Assembly (NCBI RefSeq): GCF_030272615.1
Contig: NC_081413.1
Location: 718,409,867 to 718,473,866, forward strand
Length of the DNA: 64,000 bases
Direction: 5' to 3'
Origin: Cryptomeria japonica
Lineage: Eukaryota > Streptophyta > Pinopsida > Cupressales > Cupressaceae
Part shown: positions 22,868-34,390 of the stretch, one piece after another
How the letters are laid out: the number at the start of each line of letters is the position of its first letter
Numbering within the stretch: the stretch's first letter is position 1
Notes under the pieces: generated by a model
Database searches by the model: none
What the model was told of the DNA's origin: nothing
What the model saw: the letters and a program-made list of their open reading frames with translations, nothing else
Program-made: the position numbers and the translations under genes

Positions 22868-24847
22868 AAACTGGAAGCTGCACCTACCAAGGTCTTTGAA
22901 AGGAAGCAGAAAACTAAGAAAACCTCACCAGTCTTAGAGGATATAGAACCTGAGGTACAACCTAAAAAGACTAGGCAAACAAGGAAGAAGACAAAGACAA
23001 CCAGCAATGAACTGACATCATCAACACCTGTAAATATAGACATATCCTCTTACAAACCTTTGACACATTGTCAAAGAACTATAAAGAATATTAGGAGAAA
23101 GGTACTAAGTGATTTAATAGATCATTTTGATGATTTCAATGACAATGAAAAGGAGGAAGTTGAACAGGAAGTTATTCAATATTTATGTATTAATGATTGG
23201 TCGCCATCAGAAATTAGATCTGAGACACCAGATTCTTTATATAATTCTTTAGATAACAAATGGCGCATTTCCATAGAAAAGGAATAGGAAATAAGAGAAG
23301 AAATATTTGCACAATATTTTCCTGATGTGTTAAATTCAGAACTCTATGAAGTTATGGAAAAGAACAAAGGCCTCTTCTTCATGAGAAGAAGAAGACTCCT
23401 ATTATTGGAAGGGAAAGTCCCTGAAGTGGTAAAAGATACCCACTCGCATGCCAAAGCTGGTCTAAGGTTGCACCAAGTGTCTAATGACAACAAGAAGGCT
23501 GAGCAAGAACCGGAAACTGGAAAACCGGATGAGGTGTATGACAGTGAAGGAGAACCGGTCACTGAACAAATGGACCCTATTGACATTGATGCTTTGGATG
23601 GTGAAAATATCACTCTAGATGTAGCAAAGGACAAGGGTGACAAAGAGAGAGTGGACAAAGAAAAATAGGACAAAGATAAGGTTGATAAAGTGGAAGTGGA
23701 GAAAGAGAAGAAGAAGCAAAAGGAAGAGGAGAAGAAGCAAAAGGAAGAGGAGAAGAAGAAAAAGGAAGAGGAGAAGAAGAAACAGGAAGAGGAGGAGAAG
23801 AAAAAGGAAGATGAGAAGAGGAAAAAGGAAGAGGAGAAGAACAAAGAAGAAGACAAGTGGAAAGAAGAAGATAGAAAGAAGGAAGAAGAAAAGAGAAAGA
23901 AAGAAGCAGAGGAGCAAAAGAAGGTTGAAGAGGAAAAGCAAAGAGCCAAAGAGAAGGAGGGAGTGGCAAAGAGCACACAAGTGGAGACCCCTAAGGCAAC
24001 TGGTAGTCAAGCCAAATCGGCTGACATTACCAGCCACATTGACCTCTAATTTGCAAATGAAACGGAGCTATTGCAAAGCATTAAGATTGCCCAAGAGCGA
24101 CTAGAAGTGCTAAGGAGGAAGAAGGAACAAGATGTTATTCAAATTGCAGTAGAAACTCTTACCAGTTTGATACCTAGTACCAACCTCCCCAGTACCGATT
24201 CCTCTATGGCCCAACTAAAACTTTTATGCACAGTTGTAGAGGACCAGGTGCAATGCCTGGAAGATGTTGCTGAAGCCAATGCACAAAAGAAGCATCAAAA
24301 GGAATTAAACATTGCCTTAGTGAAGAAATTAAACGAGCTTCGGTCAGAACTTCAAAAAGCGCAGAAAGACATAAGAGATGCTATGGATGAGGGGAAATTA
24401 CTGCTCAGTAAGATAAGCCAACCCCATCTATTCTGTGATGATGTGCTTTCTCAGAAAGAAAAACTGCAATCTAATTTGCAGGCATATATAAGCACCTTCA
24501 AGACGCCCTATGATTCCTTCACCACATTTGGGCAAACCATTTATTGGTTTCAACTCCAAACTGCCATAATAGAGTTGGAAATCACCAACTGGACCAAAGA
24601 TTTGCAGGAACTTCAACTGGTTCTACTACCACAACTGCAAATACTTCAGAAGTGCTATCTCAATCTGGATGCCTTAATGATCACTCAAGAGATGAGTACC
24701 TTGGACGATATGGAGGAACAGGTATCCCAGATGCAAACGGAAAGTGAGGTTGCTACCTTATTGCTTGAGTCATGGTCCTTATCCATGAAGACATTTATGC
24801 AGGATTTTAAATTGGTTTTTGATAATTTTCACTCATTATTGTCATAA
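22868..24847 (+). pseudogene. C2 ORF, main part: Lys/Glu-rich coiled-coil protein
   Basis: A single frame of about 660 codons with three stops (TAG 23285, TAG 23666, TAA 24047) ends at 24847. The first part has KTKKTSPVLEDIEPEVQPKK, then INDWSPSEIRSETPDSLYN and YEVMEKNKGLFFMRRRR. The centre (about 23690-23960) is a run of EEKKKK-type repeats, a continuous charged helix. The last 260 residues are helical (AQERLEVLRRKKEQD, LVKKLNELRSELQKAQKDI). I recognise no domain. It could act as a structural protein in place of gag, or be a captured host coding sequence. Translation across 22867 fuses it in frame to C3-1 gag/protease. Confidence 0.6.
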
Positions 24848-25132
24848 ACATTTATTATTTTAATGATAATGAGAAACTGGGGTTAATTTGCAATACTTTG
24901 TCATTGTTGGCAAAGGGGGAGTATTATTCTGTATTTAAAATTTTGATGCATGTTATGTATACTTTCATGTTTATATTATCTCTGTAAGGGAGTAGTATAC
25001 ATTGTATTTTCTGCAAAAGGGGTAGTGTATATGCTTAGGCAGAGTAATTTTGATTATGGCATATTTTTGTTGTAAGACACTTAGATGTCAAAAAATTTCT
25101 TAAGTGTTGCCATCAATGCCAAAGGGGGTGAT
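24848..25132 (+). other. C2 3' untranslated region and polypurine tract
   Basis: No ORF. It contains 'tgttggcaaagggggagtat' at about 24907, a tract-like copy, and the real polypurine tract AAAGGGGGTGA at 25121-25131 directly before the 3' LTR. Confidence 0.7.
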
Positions 25133-26320
25133 TGTTGGCATTTTTGATGATGTTTTTGTTATTGTCATTGATGGACACACACTTGTTTTGAGATCACTTT
25201 TTGTATGTATGAGTTATGCTTAACCGATATTTGTTCCAACCGGTATTATGTATTATAGTCTTTAGACTATCGATGTTTTGTAGAAAGTGTTTACCGATCC
25301 CAAGCGGTATGAAGACCTCAAGTGGTTCGAGGATCCCAAAGCGGTATGAAGAAACAAAGCAGTTGTTATCATTTTTCCCAGTCTTCATTTTGGCAAATCG
25401 GTAATTGGTAATTGGTAAAATATGTGAGCCAGTAATAGGTAAATGTATGAACCTATATTAATTTGTGATGAGTTACCAACTAGTATTATTTTTGTGATGA
25501 GTTATCATCCACCGACACTTTGGCAGTGATTCTATGTCATGTTACCAAATGTGTCCAGATGCACTGAACCTAGGAACTTGCAATGTAATCCTACTGGACT
25601 GACATGAAATCAGATTCCTTTATAAGGACATCATGTCTAGGGTTTTAAAGTGTTGTTAGGGTTTTGTGTGGTTGATGAGGTTTTTGCATGTGCGATCATA
25701 GAAGAAGATTAGGTCTGTGTGAAGAAATAGAGTGTGAAGATTTTGAAGACTAAAGTAATGCTGAAATGCATTAGCAATGAGCTATCAAGGATCTAACCAA
25801 CCATACTATGCTAGTATTTAGATCACTCACTTGTTGATTACTCACATCTTTGACAAGTCCATAACCCATAACCCTTAACCAGGTAGGCCTGGCAAAGCCT
25901 TTGTAAATCCTCTTACAAGGTGGTTCACAACTATGGATCTAAAATTCTCTCACAAGGTAGTCTTTAACTGGACTTATCTCCTAACAGAGATTGAGATTCC
26001 TAATAGGATTTGTTCTGGTAAAGAACATTGTATGACCTTAACCGGTCTGACCTTAACTAGTTTGGTTACTATTTTGCAGATAGTTACTTATGAGTTTCAA
26101 CTCACTATGGTTTTTCCCATTTGGGTTTCCGCATCAAAATCCCTTGTGTTATGGTGATTGTGCTTCTGTGGGTGAATGCCTTATTTACTATTTGGTTTGC
26201 ATTTGTGTTAACCGGTTTGTTAGTAAAACTGTTATACCGGTTTACTGCTAAACTGTTTAAGTGTTTAAGTTCAGTATTTATTGGTATACTAATTCACCCC
26301 CCCCCTCTTAGTATTCATCA
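25133..26320 (+). repeat. C2 3' LTR
   Basis: 1188 bp, TGTTGGCATTTTTGATG to TATTCATCA. Collinear with the 5' LTR except for the indels noted there. It ends inside the LINE ORF2 at GAAGG. Confidence 0.92.
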
Positions 26321-28707
26321 GAAGGTTACCAGCCTGCAATAACATAGATCCTTTCCAACCAGCCAATTTTTTGTTGAACTTATCAATTAAAGAATTCTAG
26401 AAAGAGTTTGGAGGAGCCAAACTAAGAGGGAGACCCAAATAAGTAGAGGGGAGCAGCTCAACCTTACAACCAATTATGTTAGCAATCCTCAGTTGCCTCA
26501 ACAAGGGGGTGTTGATGAAGTAAATAGCAGATTTCTCCCAATTAACCTATTGTCCAATAGCAAGAGAATAAGATCTGAGAGCACATTTGAAGGCAGAGGC
26601 TTCGCTAAAAGAATATCCCAACAATATTATATCATCAACAGACTGTTGATGTATGCAGAAGAAATTAGCAGAAGAGGGCTGCAACCCTTTGATGGTCCTA
26701 TTCTCTTTCAACTTTTGAATCAATATTCTCAAACATTCTGCCAAAATAGTGAAAAGAATAGGTGAGATAGGATCTCCTTGCCTGATACCCCTTGAAGATT
26801 TAAAAAATCTGAACGGAGATCCATTAATAAGAATAGAAAAATTTGTTGTAGATATCATCTCTCTAGTGATTTTAATAACCTTCTCATCAAATCCAAAGGC
26901 CTCCATAATCCTAAAAAGAACCTACCAATCAACCCTATCATAGGCTTTTTCCAAATCTAGCTTGATGAGAAATCCCTCTTTGTTTGCAGCATTAAGAGAA
27001 TGGATATTCTCATGCACAAGAATTATAGAATCCAAAATCTGCCTGTTTGGGACGAATCCTTTTTGCTCCTCGGAGATAATAAGGGAAAGAATAGCCAGCA
27101 ATCTAGAAGTTGGGACTTTAGAAATTATCTTATAAAAAGAATTACAAAGACTTAGTCCTAAACTTACCCATAGAATCAGCTCCAACCACCTTAGTAATTG
27201 GAGCAATGAAAGTAGAGTTGAGTTCTTTAAGAATTCTTCTGGATCCAAAGAATTCTTTGACAGCATTGACCATATCAACCCCAACAATGTGCCAATATTC
27301 CTGAAAGAAAAAGATGGGGAAGCCATCCAGGCCCGGTGCCTTATCCCCTTGAAAAGAGAAAACAATTTTTTTAATTTCATCAACTGAGGAGATGGTAGAT
27401 AATATCTTATTCTGATTAGGTCCAATAATCTTGGGAATATTATCAACTAGTTCTTGTTGCTTAACAATGTCAATTTCCTTGCTACCTATCAGGAGGTTAG
27501 AGAAGAACCTTACAGCTTCATCACCTATGTCATCATCTTTAACAAGAATTTTGTCATCAACAATTAATCTAGAAATTATGCTCGATGCTTTATGCTTCAT
27601 TGATGTAATATGAAAGAATTTAGTATTTCTATCACCAGCTTCTAACCAAATAGCTCTAGATCTCTGCCTCCAGTGAACTTCTTCTCTTGAAATAGTGTTG
27701 TGTAATTTGGAAAAAACCTCATCTTCTTTAGCCTTGGGGAACTTCTTGTAACCATATTCATGTATAGAGTTTTGAATCTGCTCTAATTCCTCCTTAAGCT
27801 TCCTCTTGGATTCAAAAATATCTCCAAAAACCTTTTTATTCCAAATCTGAATGTTGTCTTTGAAATTTCTTAATTTTTTAGCAACTTTGAACATGGAAGA
27901 ACCATCCACAATTATATTCCACCATTTGGCAATAGAAGCTTCCAAGGAAGGGTGTGAAATCCACATTTTTTCAAACCGGATGGAAAGCAGCATTTTCCCT
28001 TAATAGGATCAGCAACAAAAGAAATGGGATAATGGTTCGATCCTATTCTGTTAATAACAGACAGAGAACATCTATACTTAAGGACCCAGTCAGGAGTGAT
28101 AAGGGATCTATCTATCCTTACCTGAATAAAATCTCCTCCATCCCTTCGATTAGACCAAGTGTAGGATGCTCGAGAAAGGTCAACATCAATGAGGGCATTG
28201 GCATTGATGAAGTCCATAAGATCAATCCTGTTATCCAGTTGAGCTTGGGTTCCTTCAAATTTGTCAATCTCCTATAGAAAGGTGTTGAAATCTTCCATTA
28301 AAAGCCAACTATCCTAGGAAAAAATCCCTCTTTTCTGTTGGATTTGGTCCCAAAACTTACTCCTAGCAGCTTTAGAGTTAGGAGCATAAATGTTGGTGAC
28401 CACCCATTCCTATCCTTCAGCAATGTATTTCACTCTCATAGAAATGACATTACCATCTTCATCAATTAGATCTCCATCAATAGTTTTCTTATTCCAAAAT
28501 ATGGCAACCCCACCAGACGCTCCATTAGAACTACTACCACAAACACCCCCCTTGTTTAAAGAATTTTAATTTTTCAACTTTTTCCTTACTCATTTTAGTT
28601 TCCTGAACCAAGATAATGTCCGACTTATGATCTCTAATAAAATTCCTAAGCACATCCTATTTATGGAGACCATTTAGGCCTTGTATGTTCCAAGAGATTA
28701 CCTTCAT
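26321..28707 (-). pseudogene. LINE ORF2 N-terminal half: endonuclease and reverse transcriptase
   Basis: The minus-strand ATG at 28707 gives MKVISWNIQGLNGLHK, the standard opening of the L1-type apurinic endonuclease, then SDIILVQETKMSKEK (catalytic Glu). Further endonuclease blocks are IDVDLSRASYTWSNRR and GSNHYPISFV (about 28180-28010). RT follows with DKAPGLDGFPIFFFQ, EEQKGFVPNRQILDSI, FLIKLDLEKAYDRVDW, GIRQGDPISPILF, and the active-site box VDDIILLG (usual FADD changed to VDD). It continues to YLGLPLSLAPPNSF and WKGSMLLQAGNL, where C2 interrupts. Stops occur in the endonuclease and near 27140. Confidence 0.93.
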
Positions 28708-29030
28708 TTGGAAACTTGGGAGCAGGATTCCTGAATGGTTCACTGCCTTCCATCAACTAAATTTTGTTTTATCTCCTGTTCCCTATGCCACTTCATAGTT
28801 TTACATCCCTGTGGGGATTTGGAAAGACCAATATCTGCCTTAGACCTAGTTCTAGTTTTAACCTCATTAGAACAACCTGTTCTCTTGTTTTTGTTTTTTC
28901 CAACTCCTATTATCTCTTTATCTTCTTCATCTTTATATGTAGACTGCTTACTATTTCAAGGTTCTCCTTTTCTTTGAGAAGAGGTGGGAGAATCAGTTTT
29001 AAAACTCTGGAATAGAGAGTTAAGGTTAAC
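28708..29030 (-). other. LINE spacer between ORF1 and ORF2
   Basis: No conserved motif. Short minus-strand stretches such as KNKNKRTGCSNEVKTRT could be the end of ORF1 after stops. Confidence 0.4.
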
Positions 29031-30384
29031 CTAGCGTGATCTGAACTGGGTTTTTTTTCCAATGATAACATCTAGACCTTTAGAGTCCTTTGAACACACT
29101 TTATTACTTTCTTGTTCTGTATCTTTTGGAGACTCATATTGTGATTCATTTATGTCACCAATCTTGTGGTCTTCAAGAATTTCTTCTATGATTACATTTT
29201 CTTCCTCTTGAATCTGTAAAGCTTCAAATCCATTGATTGTTTTAACTTCAAATACATTCTCTTCATCCTTTCTGACTTCCTTCTGAGGAGTATCCTTGGA
29301 AGGACTAGCTTTCCTTTCATCCTTTGTTATATCTTTTGAGTTACTAAGAAGTCCAATTCCTCCTTCCAATCTACCCTCCTCATTTTTGTTCATCTTCTCT
29401 TTCTAGATCTGTTTCACATGATTATTGTGCTTCTGAGCATTCTTAGGGTTACTAGGACAAGCCTTTGCCCAATCTCCAGCTTTCTTATAAGAAAAGCACA
29501 CAAAAGGAAGGGATTCAAACTCTATAACTTGTTCCCACTTACCTAGCTTGGAATTTATTTTGATAGAGCTAGGAAGGTCCATATTCTATGAGATATTAAC
29601 ACATATCCTCACATACACTAGTCTCTTTCATGTTGCTATCATAGAGTCTATAGCCACAAGCTCCTCGAAAGGAATTAGAAATGCCTAAGAAAATATCCTC
29701 CAACCAAAATTCAAGCAGCAAACCAGGCAACCGCACCTAGACCGGAGTAGATTCAAAAAAGGAATCATTGAGCTCCATTTTTGGAGACCATTTTCTTAAG
29801 GATAAAGAAGATTTCCCAAGCATCGAGGGTCCTCCACTTAGAGCCATTTCTAAGTCTTCACCACAGGAGAAGGAAAAGACAAAGAAACCCCTTGACAAGG
29901 CTGAGACATCAACTTGTCCTTTCAACCTCCATTTTCTCTTCACAAAAGACCTAACGAATTCAATATTAGGTCTGGGTCCAACAAATTTCCCCACTAGAGA
30001 AAAAGCCATTAGAGAAATGTTGTGGTCTATGACCACATCTAGTACTGTAATAGCTAATCTACCTACCTTTCTATTATAAATATCTTCCACAGAGGGAAAG
30101 GTCGATTTACTAGTGGGCTTGTTTGCAAATAAATTGTTCCAGGGTTGTAGAACGTTGACTTCAACCATCTTTTCCAACTCAGCGTTTAAGTTCTCTGGAC
30201 CCAAATTTGAAGAATCTTCAGTAGTTTTAAAGTCAAGAGAAGGGTCCCGATGCCATGGGTCCCCATCCTTCCGACCATCCTCATCATCCACCATAGATCC
30301 CAAAGAGACAACTTGTCCTTGAGCTGCAGAGGCAACAGAACCAGAGGAACCAGTCGTGTTGTTCCCTCCATTCGCAGAATTCAA
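29031..30384 (-). pseudogene. LINE ORF1: DUF4283-type nucleic-acid-binding protein
   Basis: The frame is open from the 5' junction with no ATG; the first codon in that frame that could start is TTG at 30384. Residues from VGRLAITVLDVVIDHNISLM through KRKWRLKGQVDVSALSRGF and GGPSMLGKSSLSLRKW fit the DUF4283 domain of plant LINE and gag-like proteins. After a TAG at 29737, where Trp is expected, comes VRLPGLLLEFWLEDIF. A frameshifted segment near 29500 resembles a knuckle (VCFSYKKAGDWAKACP, with the second Cys as Tyr and the His lost). The C-terminal part is charged (KDITKDERKASPSKDTPQKE). ORF1 normally coats LINE RNA. Confidence 0.75.
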
Positions 30385-30499
30385 ATTTCCCTCTAATTTA
30401 TGTTGTCCAAGCCCTGAAGCTTTTCATTGATTGAGATTGGCTATTTCATAGATAGATTATAGGTGAACTTGGGTTTCTCATTTTTGAGAACAACAAAAA

Positions 30500-30518
30500 T
30501 GGTGAATTTGCTGGGGAC
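30500..30518 (+). other. B primer binding site (degenerate)
   Basis: TGGTGAATTTGCTGGGGAC lies four bases after the end of the left LTR. It resembles gypsy primer sites of the TGGCGACTCCGCTGGGGA or TGGCGCCGTTGCCGGGGA type. I cannot decide which tRNA was used. Confidence 0.55.
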
Positions 30519-30895
30519 ATATGAAATTTATTGAGGATATTTTCCTTTGTGAAGGAGGTGGTGACTCTGTATGAAGATCAATGTACAATGTATAAAGGTC
30601 TAAGAAAGATCTCACCAAATATCAAAACAACAGCTGCAATATCCAGGTATTTGTCAAAACTTGGTATTAAAGATTGTAAAATTTTATTTATTTTTCCTTA
30701 CCAAGTGAGTTTCAGCACCAAGGAAAGAAAAGGGATAAGTTAGGTTGCATGCTCCTATCAGCTTAAAAGCATGGTTGAAGTATTTGGAATAATAGGGAAG
30801 ATAGACTCTAGCTGCAATAATTCTTATTGGTTGAAAATAGTGAATGTATTCAAGCAAGGTTGTAGCTAGTAATGGATTAGTGTAGGAATTCCTCT

Positions 30896-32985
30896 ATGAA
30901 AGGTTATGTGCCATTTTGTTTTGATGGCATACCTAGTTACCCGAATCAAATTCCAAGTGACATTAGGAAGCACTTACCATTGTTTAATGGGGACCAAAAA
31001 CAATCAGCAAGAATGCATGTGCAAAATTTTGTTGATTTGATGAATGACTATGATATCTACCATGAGGATATTTGCATGAAGTTGTTTGTGCAGAGCTTGA
31101 AGGGGGATGCCAGGATTTGGTTCTCATTTTTGCAGGAAGCTTCTATTCCCTCATGGGAGGAATTAGTTGCATCTTTTCTTGAGAAATTTGCTAAGAGGAA
31201 AAACTTTAATGATATGCTGAGGAAGCTAATGGAAATTAGAGTTGAGGAAGGTGAACTAGTGTCGGCCTTCAATGTCAGATTTTCCAAAGCACTGGCTGAC
31301 ATCCCACAAGGGTATAGACTAAATGATGAAGTGTCTTTAGTGATTTATTTGGATTCCTTTGGAAGTAAGATGAGTTACAGGTTGAGGGATAAAGAGCCAA
31401 AGACATTACATCAGGCTTTTGTCATAGCCATGGACATAGAGAAAAACTTAAAATATGGTATTCCTATAGGATTTTTATCTATCGGTGTCCACTGTCATGA
31501 TATTGGTAATGCCAATTGTGTTGAAGATGAAGTGAGAGTATTTTCAGATTTCACTTCTTGTAATCATGTTGATGATCTTTCTCATATGAAATTTGAGCAC
31601 AAATTTATTTTAGAATATTTTAATGGTATACACAATTGCAATGAAATTATAGCCCACATTGATGAATGGATTTATAAAGAATGTCACATTTAACAACAAA
31701 GTGCAGTGCAATTGTTGATGATTGCAGAACTTAGAGAAGCTCTTGAGGTTGTGGACAAGAAAGTTCAAATGTTGGAGAGCCTTAGAGTTATGAATGAAGA
31801 CCTTCTGCAATGTGAAAATTTAAGTGGACATGCTGGGAATTCATCTAATGAAGTTAATCATGCACCTCATAAGGATGGTGATGATGAAGATAATGATGGT
31901 GATAAGGAGTGGTCTTTACATGTTACTAATGTATATCATAGTAAACATGAAAGTGTTGAATGATAGCATGCAACTCTTCTTGAAAGGATTGAACAACTGA
32001 ATGCATCAATTAATGATGACATGAAGGAAATTGCAAGTACTCACCATGCTTCAGCAGAGGTTGAAGAGATGTCTTATGACAAGGAATTGTCAACAAAAGA
32101 ATGTGAGAACTATAGTCATGAAGATACAGCTGAAGACAATGTGGATAATTGCTCATATGCCAGCAGCAATGATGAAATTGTTGATGTTCACTGTTACCTT
32201 GATATACATGCTGATATTCTTTGCCAAGATGATTCCAATGAAACTGATGGTCATTGTGTCCATTCTTGTGATTGTAACAGATGGAATGTTGAAGAATTTT
32301 TTTTTCAGAATTTGTTTCTTCCTTTTCAAATAAAGATGATTGTGACAACATAATGGATGATGTTTGCAACAGGAAAATTTCTAATGATTTATTTGACGTT
32401 GATATAGATCATGATCAGCCATGGCTTTGCCATAATGTTCAAAAAAGGGGTTTGCATATTATTTCTAACCCCTTGTATGAAGAGATGCTAGATATGCCAG
32501 ATGTTGTAAATAATGAACCTGTTCATGAGACTAATACCATTCCATGTAGCAGTAACATGTGTTAGGATGAATATTTTTGTAATGAGTTGTCTGCTAGTAT
32601 GTTTGAACCCCATCTTGAAGTTTTTCATGCAAAGATGAGTGAATGTTCAAATCTTATTTCAGATTATATGTTTGTGCCATAAGTATATGCATTTTTACAA
32701 GAGTGGGATGTCAAAGATGCTGATTTATTGCATATAGTAGATGATGAAAAGAATGGATATGTTTTAATGGTGGATCATGAAAGTAAGGTCCAAAGTTATT
32801 TTCATGATGAGTGTGCATATAATACTGACCAGAAAAGCATGTTGAATGATGTGTGTCACAATACAAACACATCTCCAATGATCATTATTTGCTTCAGATT
32901 GTGTACATTACCAAGTGATGAGAATCAGATTTTTGATAAGGGAAAGAGTTGGTTTCAGCTTGGATGGGTCGGGGCCATTTTATAA
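30896..32985 (+). pseudogene. B gag-like protein with a long acidic C-terminal region
   Basis: The ATG at 30896 starts a gypsy gag: HLPLFNGDQKQSARMHVQNF, LFVQSLKGDARIWFSFLQEA, SWEELVASFLEKFAKRKNF and EPKTLHQAFVIAMDIEKNL fit Retrotrans_gag. The frame runs on after stops at 31691 and 31961 into an acidic segment rich in His and Cys (DGDDEDNDGDKEW, HCVHSCDCNRWNVEEF). A frameshift inside the T-run near 32297-32305 moves the frame by one. It then continues (MDDVCNRKISNDLFDVDIDH) past stops near 32563 and 32680 to 32985. No protease, RT, RNase H or integrase is present. The C-terminal half of about 430 residues matches nothing I know. Confidence 0.8.
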
Positions 32986-33177
32986 ATAATTTATATGTTG
33001 TACTGTTGTTTTGTTTTATGTTGTGTGGTTTCCAATAAGGAACCCCTGTTTTGGAGAGTGAAGCTCATTGAAGAATTTAAAAGAAAAAGAAATGCCCTAT
33101 TTTTGGGTGGTCTGCTTTGCCAAAGATTTTGTATTCTTGTGTTGGTCTTGCATCCAACCATCCCTAGTCAGAGCCAC
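32986..33177 (+). other. B 3' untranslated region
   Basis: No gene. A purine stretch ('aaaagaaaaagaaa', about 33079) lies 85 bp before the right LTR. No canonical polypurine tract abuts the LTR. Confidence 0.5.
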
Positions 33178-33798
33178 TATTGGGACCTATAAAAATTTTG
33201 ATATTTTGAGTGGCCCATTTTAAAATTCTGCTCTGCACTTTCTAATGGCACTTGTTGAATCTGTTATCACTATTTCAAATATGTTGAAAATCTTGCGTTT
33301 TAGCTGTTGGAGTCTGTCAAAATTCAAAATTTAACCTTTGCCTACGAGTTTGTGGTTCTGAGGGTTTAGGGTTTTTTCTTTTTCATGAAAACATTTAGAA
33401 AATTAAACCTCTATAGCGCATTGTTGTAATACTAATTGAACTTGAACCCTTGAACCCTTTTGGTTCAAGGTTCAAGGTTCAATCGTTTCTCTTGCTTTTG
33501 TCGTGGCTTTGTACTATTTTTTACTAAGCAAGTGAGAATGCGTTATGTCTGTTTTGAACCATTTGAAAATCAATTCAAGGTTCATGGTTCAAAATATCCC
33601 TTTTTTTTATCCAAGGTCTTTTCTCATCACCTTTTTCCACTTGACTGGAAGGGTCTATGTGTCATCACGAGAGGCCCCCTTTTATGTCTAGGCCTGAGCG
33701 GGTTCTGATAATTTTTAATTCTGCCTAAGTCTTATGTATTCTCCTATGTATATGTCGGGCTTCCTAAAGATCGAGTAGGTTCCTATTTATCTTGCGGC

Positions 33799-34156
33799 TA
33801 TCGCTATACCGCAACCCAAATGTGCTTGATGGTTATTCACCATGACATGGCGACTAAGTGGTGGGACCCACTAGAAAATGCTAAGGCAAACCTTTTATCC
33901 CACATTGGCCATAGGGAGGAGCATTTCACTATCTATGTGGAAGGCCATGTATATCTTAAGTGTCAAAGCTTGCGGGATTTTGCAAAATGGCCAATCAACC
34001 AAGTGGTGGGCCCTCACGTGCGCGTGCATCCCAGACCGGCCTAATTTTGCAGCAAAAGGGAAGATTAAATAGCGAGCATGTTGCAAAAGATTGGATGTCA
34101 GTCGCCATACCACAAGATGAAGGTGATCGGCTGTTAATGGCCGCGACTTGGCGACT
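33799..34156 (+). repeat. B right LTR: hairpin-like subrepeats 1 and 2
   Basis: Units at 33799-33856 (intact version of the one C1 split) and 34101-34156 (gtcgccatacc ... gcgacttggcgac). Same plan as on the left. Confidence 0.65.
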
Positions 34157-34390
34157 GATGAGCTGGCAGGCCGGGTGGCACCGAAGTAAGCACTGAGCAA
34201 GTCATGAGATGCCACATGGAAGACTCAGTAGTGGTGACGTAGCAGACCACATGGCAAGTGAATGTCGAGTAGATCGTGGTGTCGATGGATCATTGGAGGA
34301 CTCACCGAAGGCATCAGTTTCATTGACATAGAGGGTGTCGATGAAACTAAGATTTTGATAAGATGTTTAAGCAGTTCACCAAATGCTCAG

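Larger units (their letters stand above)
17528..26320 (+). mobile_element. C2: LTR element with a coiled-coil ORF instead of gag-pol
   Basis: Direct LTRs (17528-18651 and 25133-26320), a Met-tRNA primer site and a polypurine tract show a copia-type replication mode. The interior encodes no recognisable gag or pol of its own, only a long coiled-coil protein split by C3-1. It sits in the LINE ORF2, between the codons for QAGNL and LLQATLQ. Flanking bases are gacgc (left) and gaagg (right); the LINE reading frame suggests the original was gaagg, so the left copy has diverged. Such an element would need the enzymes of another copia element. Confidence 0.9.
13593..30397 (-). mobile_element. L: L1-type LINE with three ORFs, interrupted by C2
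   Basis: Minus-strand non-LTR element between two points of B's left LTR that are adjacent in the right LTR (around 56400). Its 3' end is a short A-tail (T-run 13593-13598) preceded by AATAAA. Order from the 5' end: ORF1 with DUF4283-like domain and degenerate knuckle, ORF2 with endonuclease, reverse transcriptase, zf-RVT and RNase H, then an unexpected ORF3. Without C2 it is about 8.0 kb. The 5' end lies within ORF1's first codons with no ATG, so it is slightly 5'-truncated. I could not define a clear TSD. Confidence 0.88.
3617..30495 (+). repeat. B left (5') LTR, in three segments
   Basis: The LTR segments are 3617-4249, about 10930-13592 and about 30398-30495. The first gap is C1 with its duplicated site; the second is the LINE L and everything inside it. 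The order of blocks is the same as in the right LTR: the opening TGTTGGGACC, the 'gaacccttgaaccctttt' stretch, five hairpin-like units, a TATA-like site at 12580, the late 'catcaaagggtgtccccc' block, and the end 'ctcatttttgagaacaaca'. Net length is about 3.40 kb. Several long open frames in it are not conserved between the two copies, so I do not call genes. Confidence 0.88.

Noticed and set aside
23344-24104. Long Ser/Phe/Leu-rich minus-strand frames and an Arg/Lys-rich plus frame
   Set aside because: They are other frames of the purine-rich Lys/Glu repeat of C2's ORF; low complexity keeps all frames open.
13593-30397. Clear target-site duplication for the LINE
   Set aside because: Bases at both ends match only for a few T-rich positions, which the A-tail can explain.
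30500-30518. B as a complete autonomous Athila- or Ogre-type element
   Set aside because: The 2.7-kb interior has no RT, integrase or protease motif in any frame, and no deletion scar is evident.
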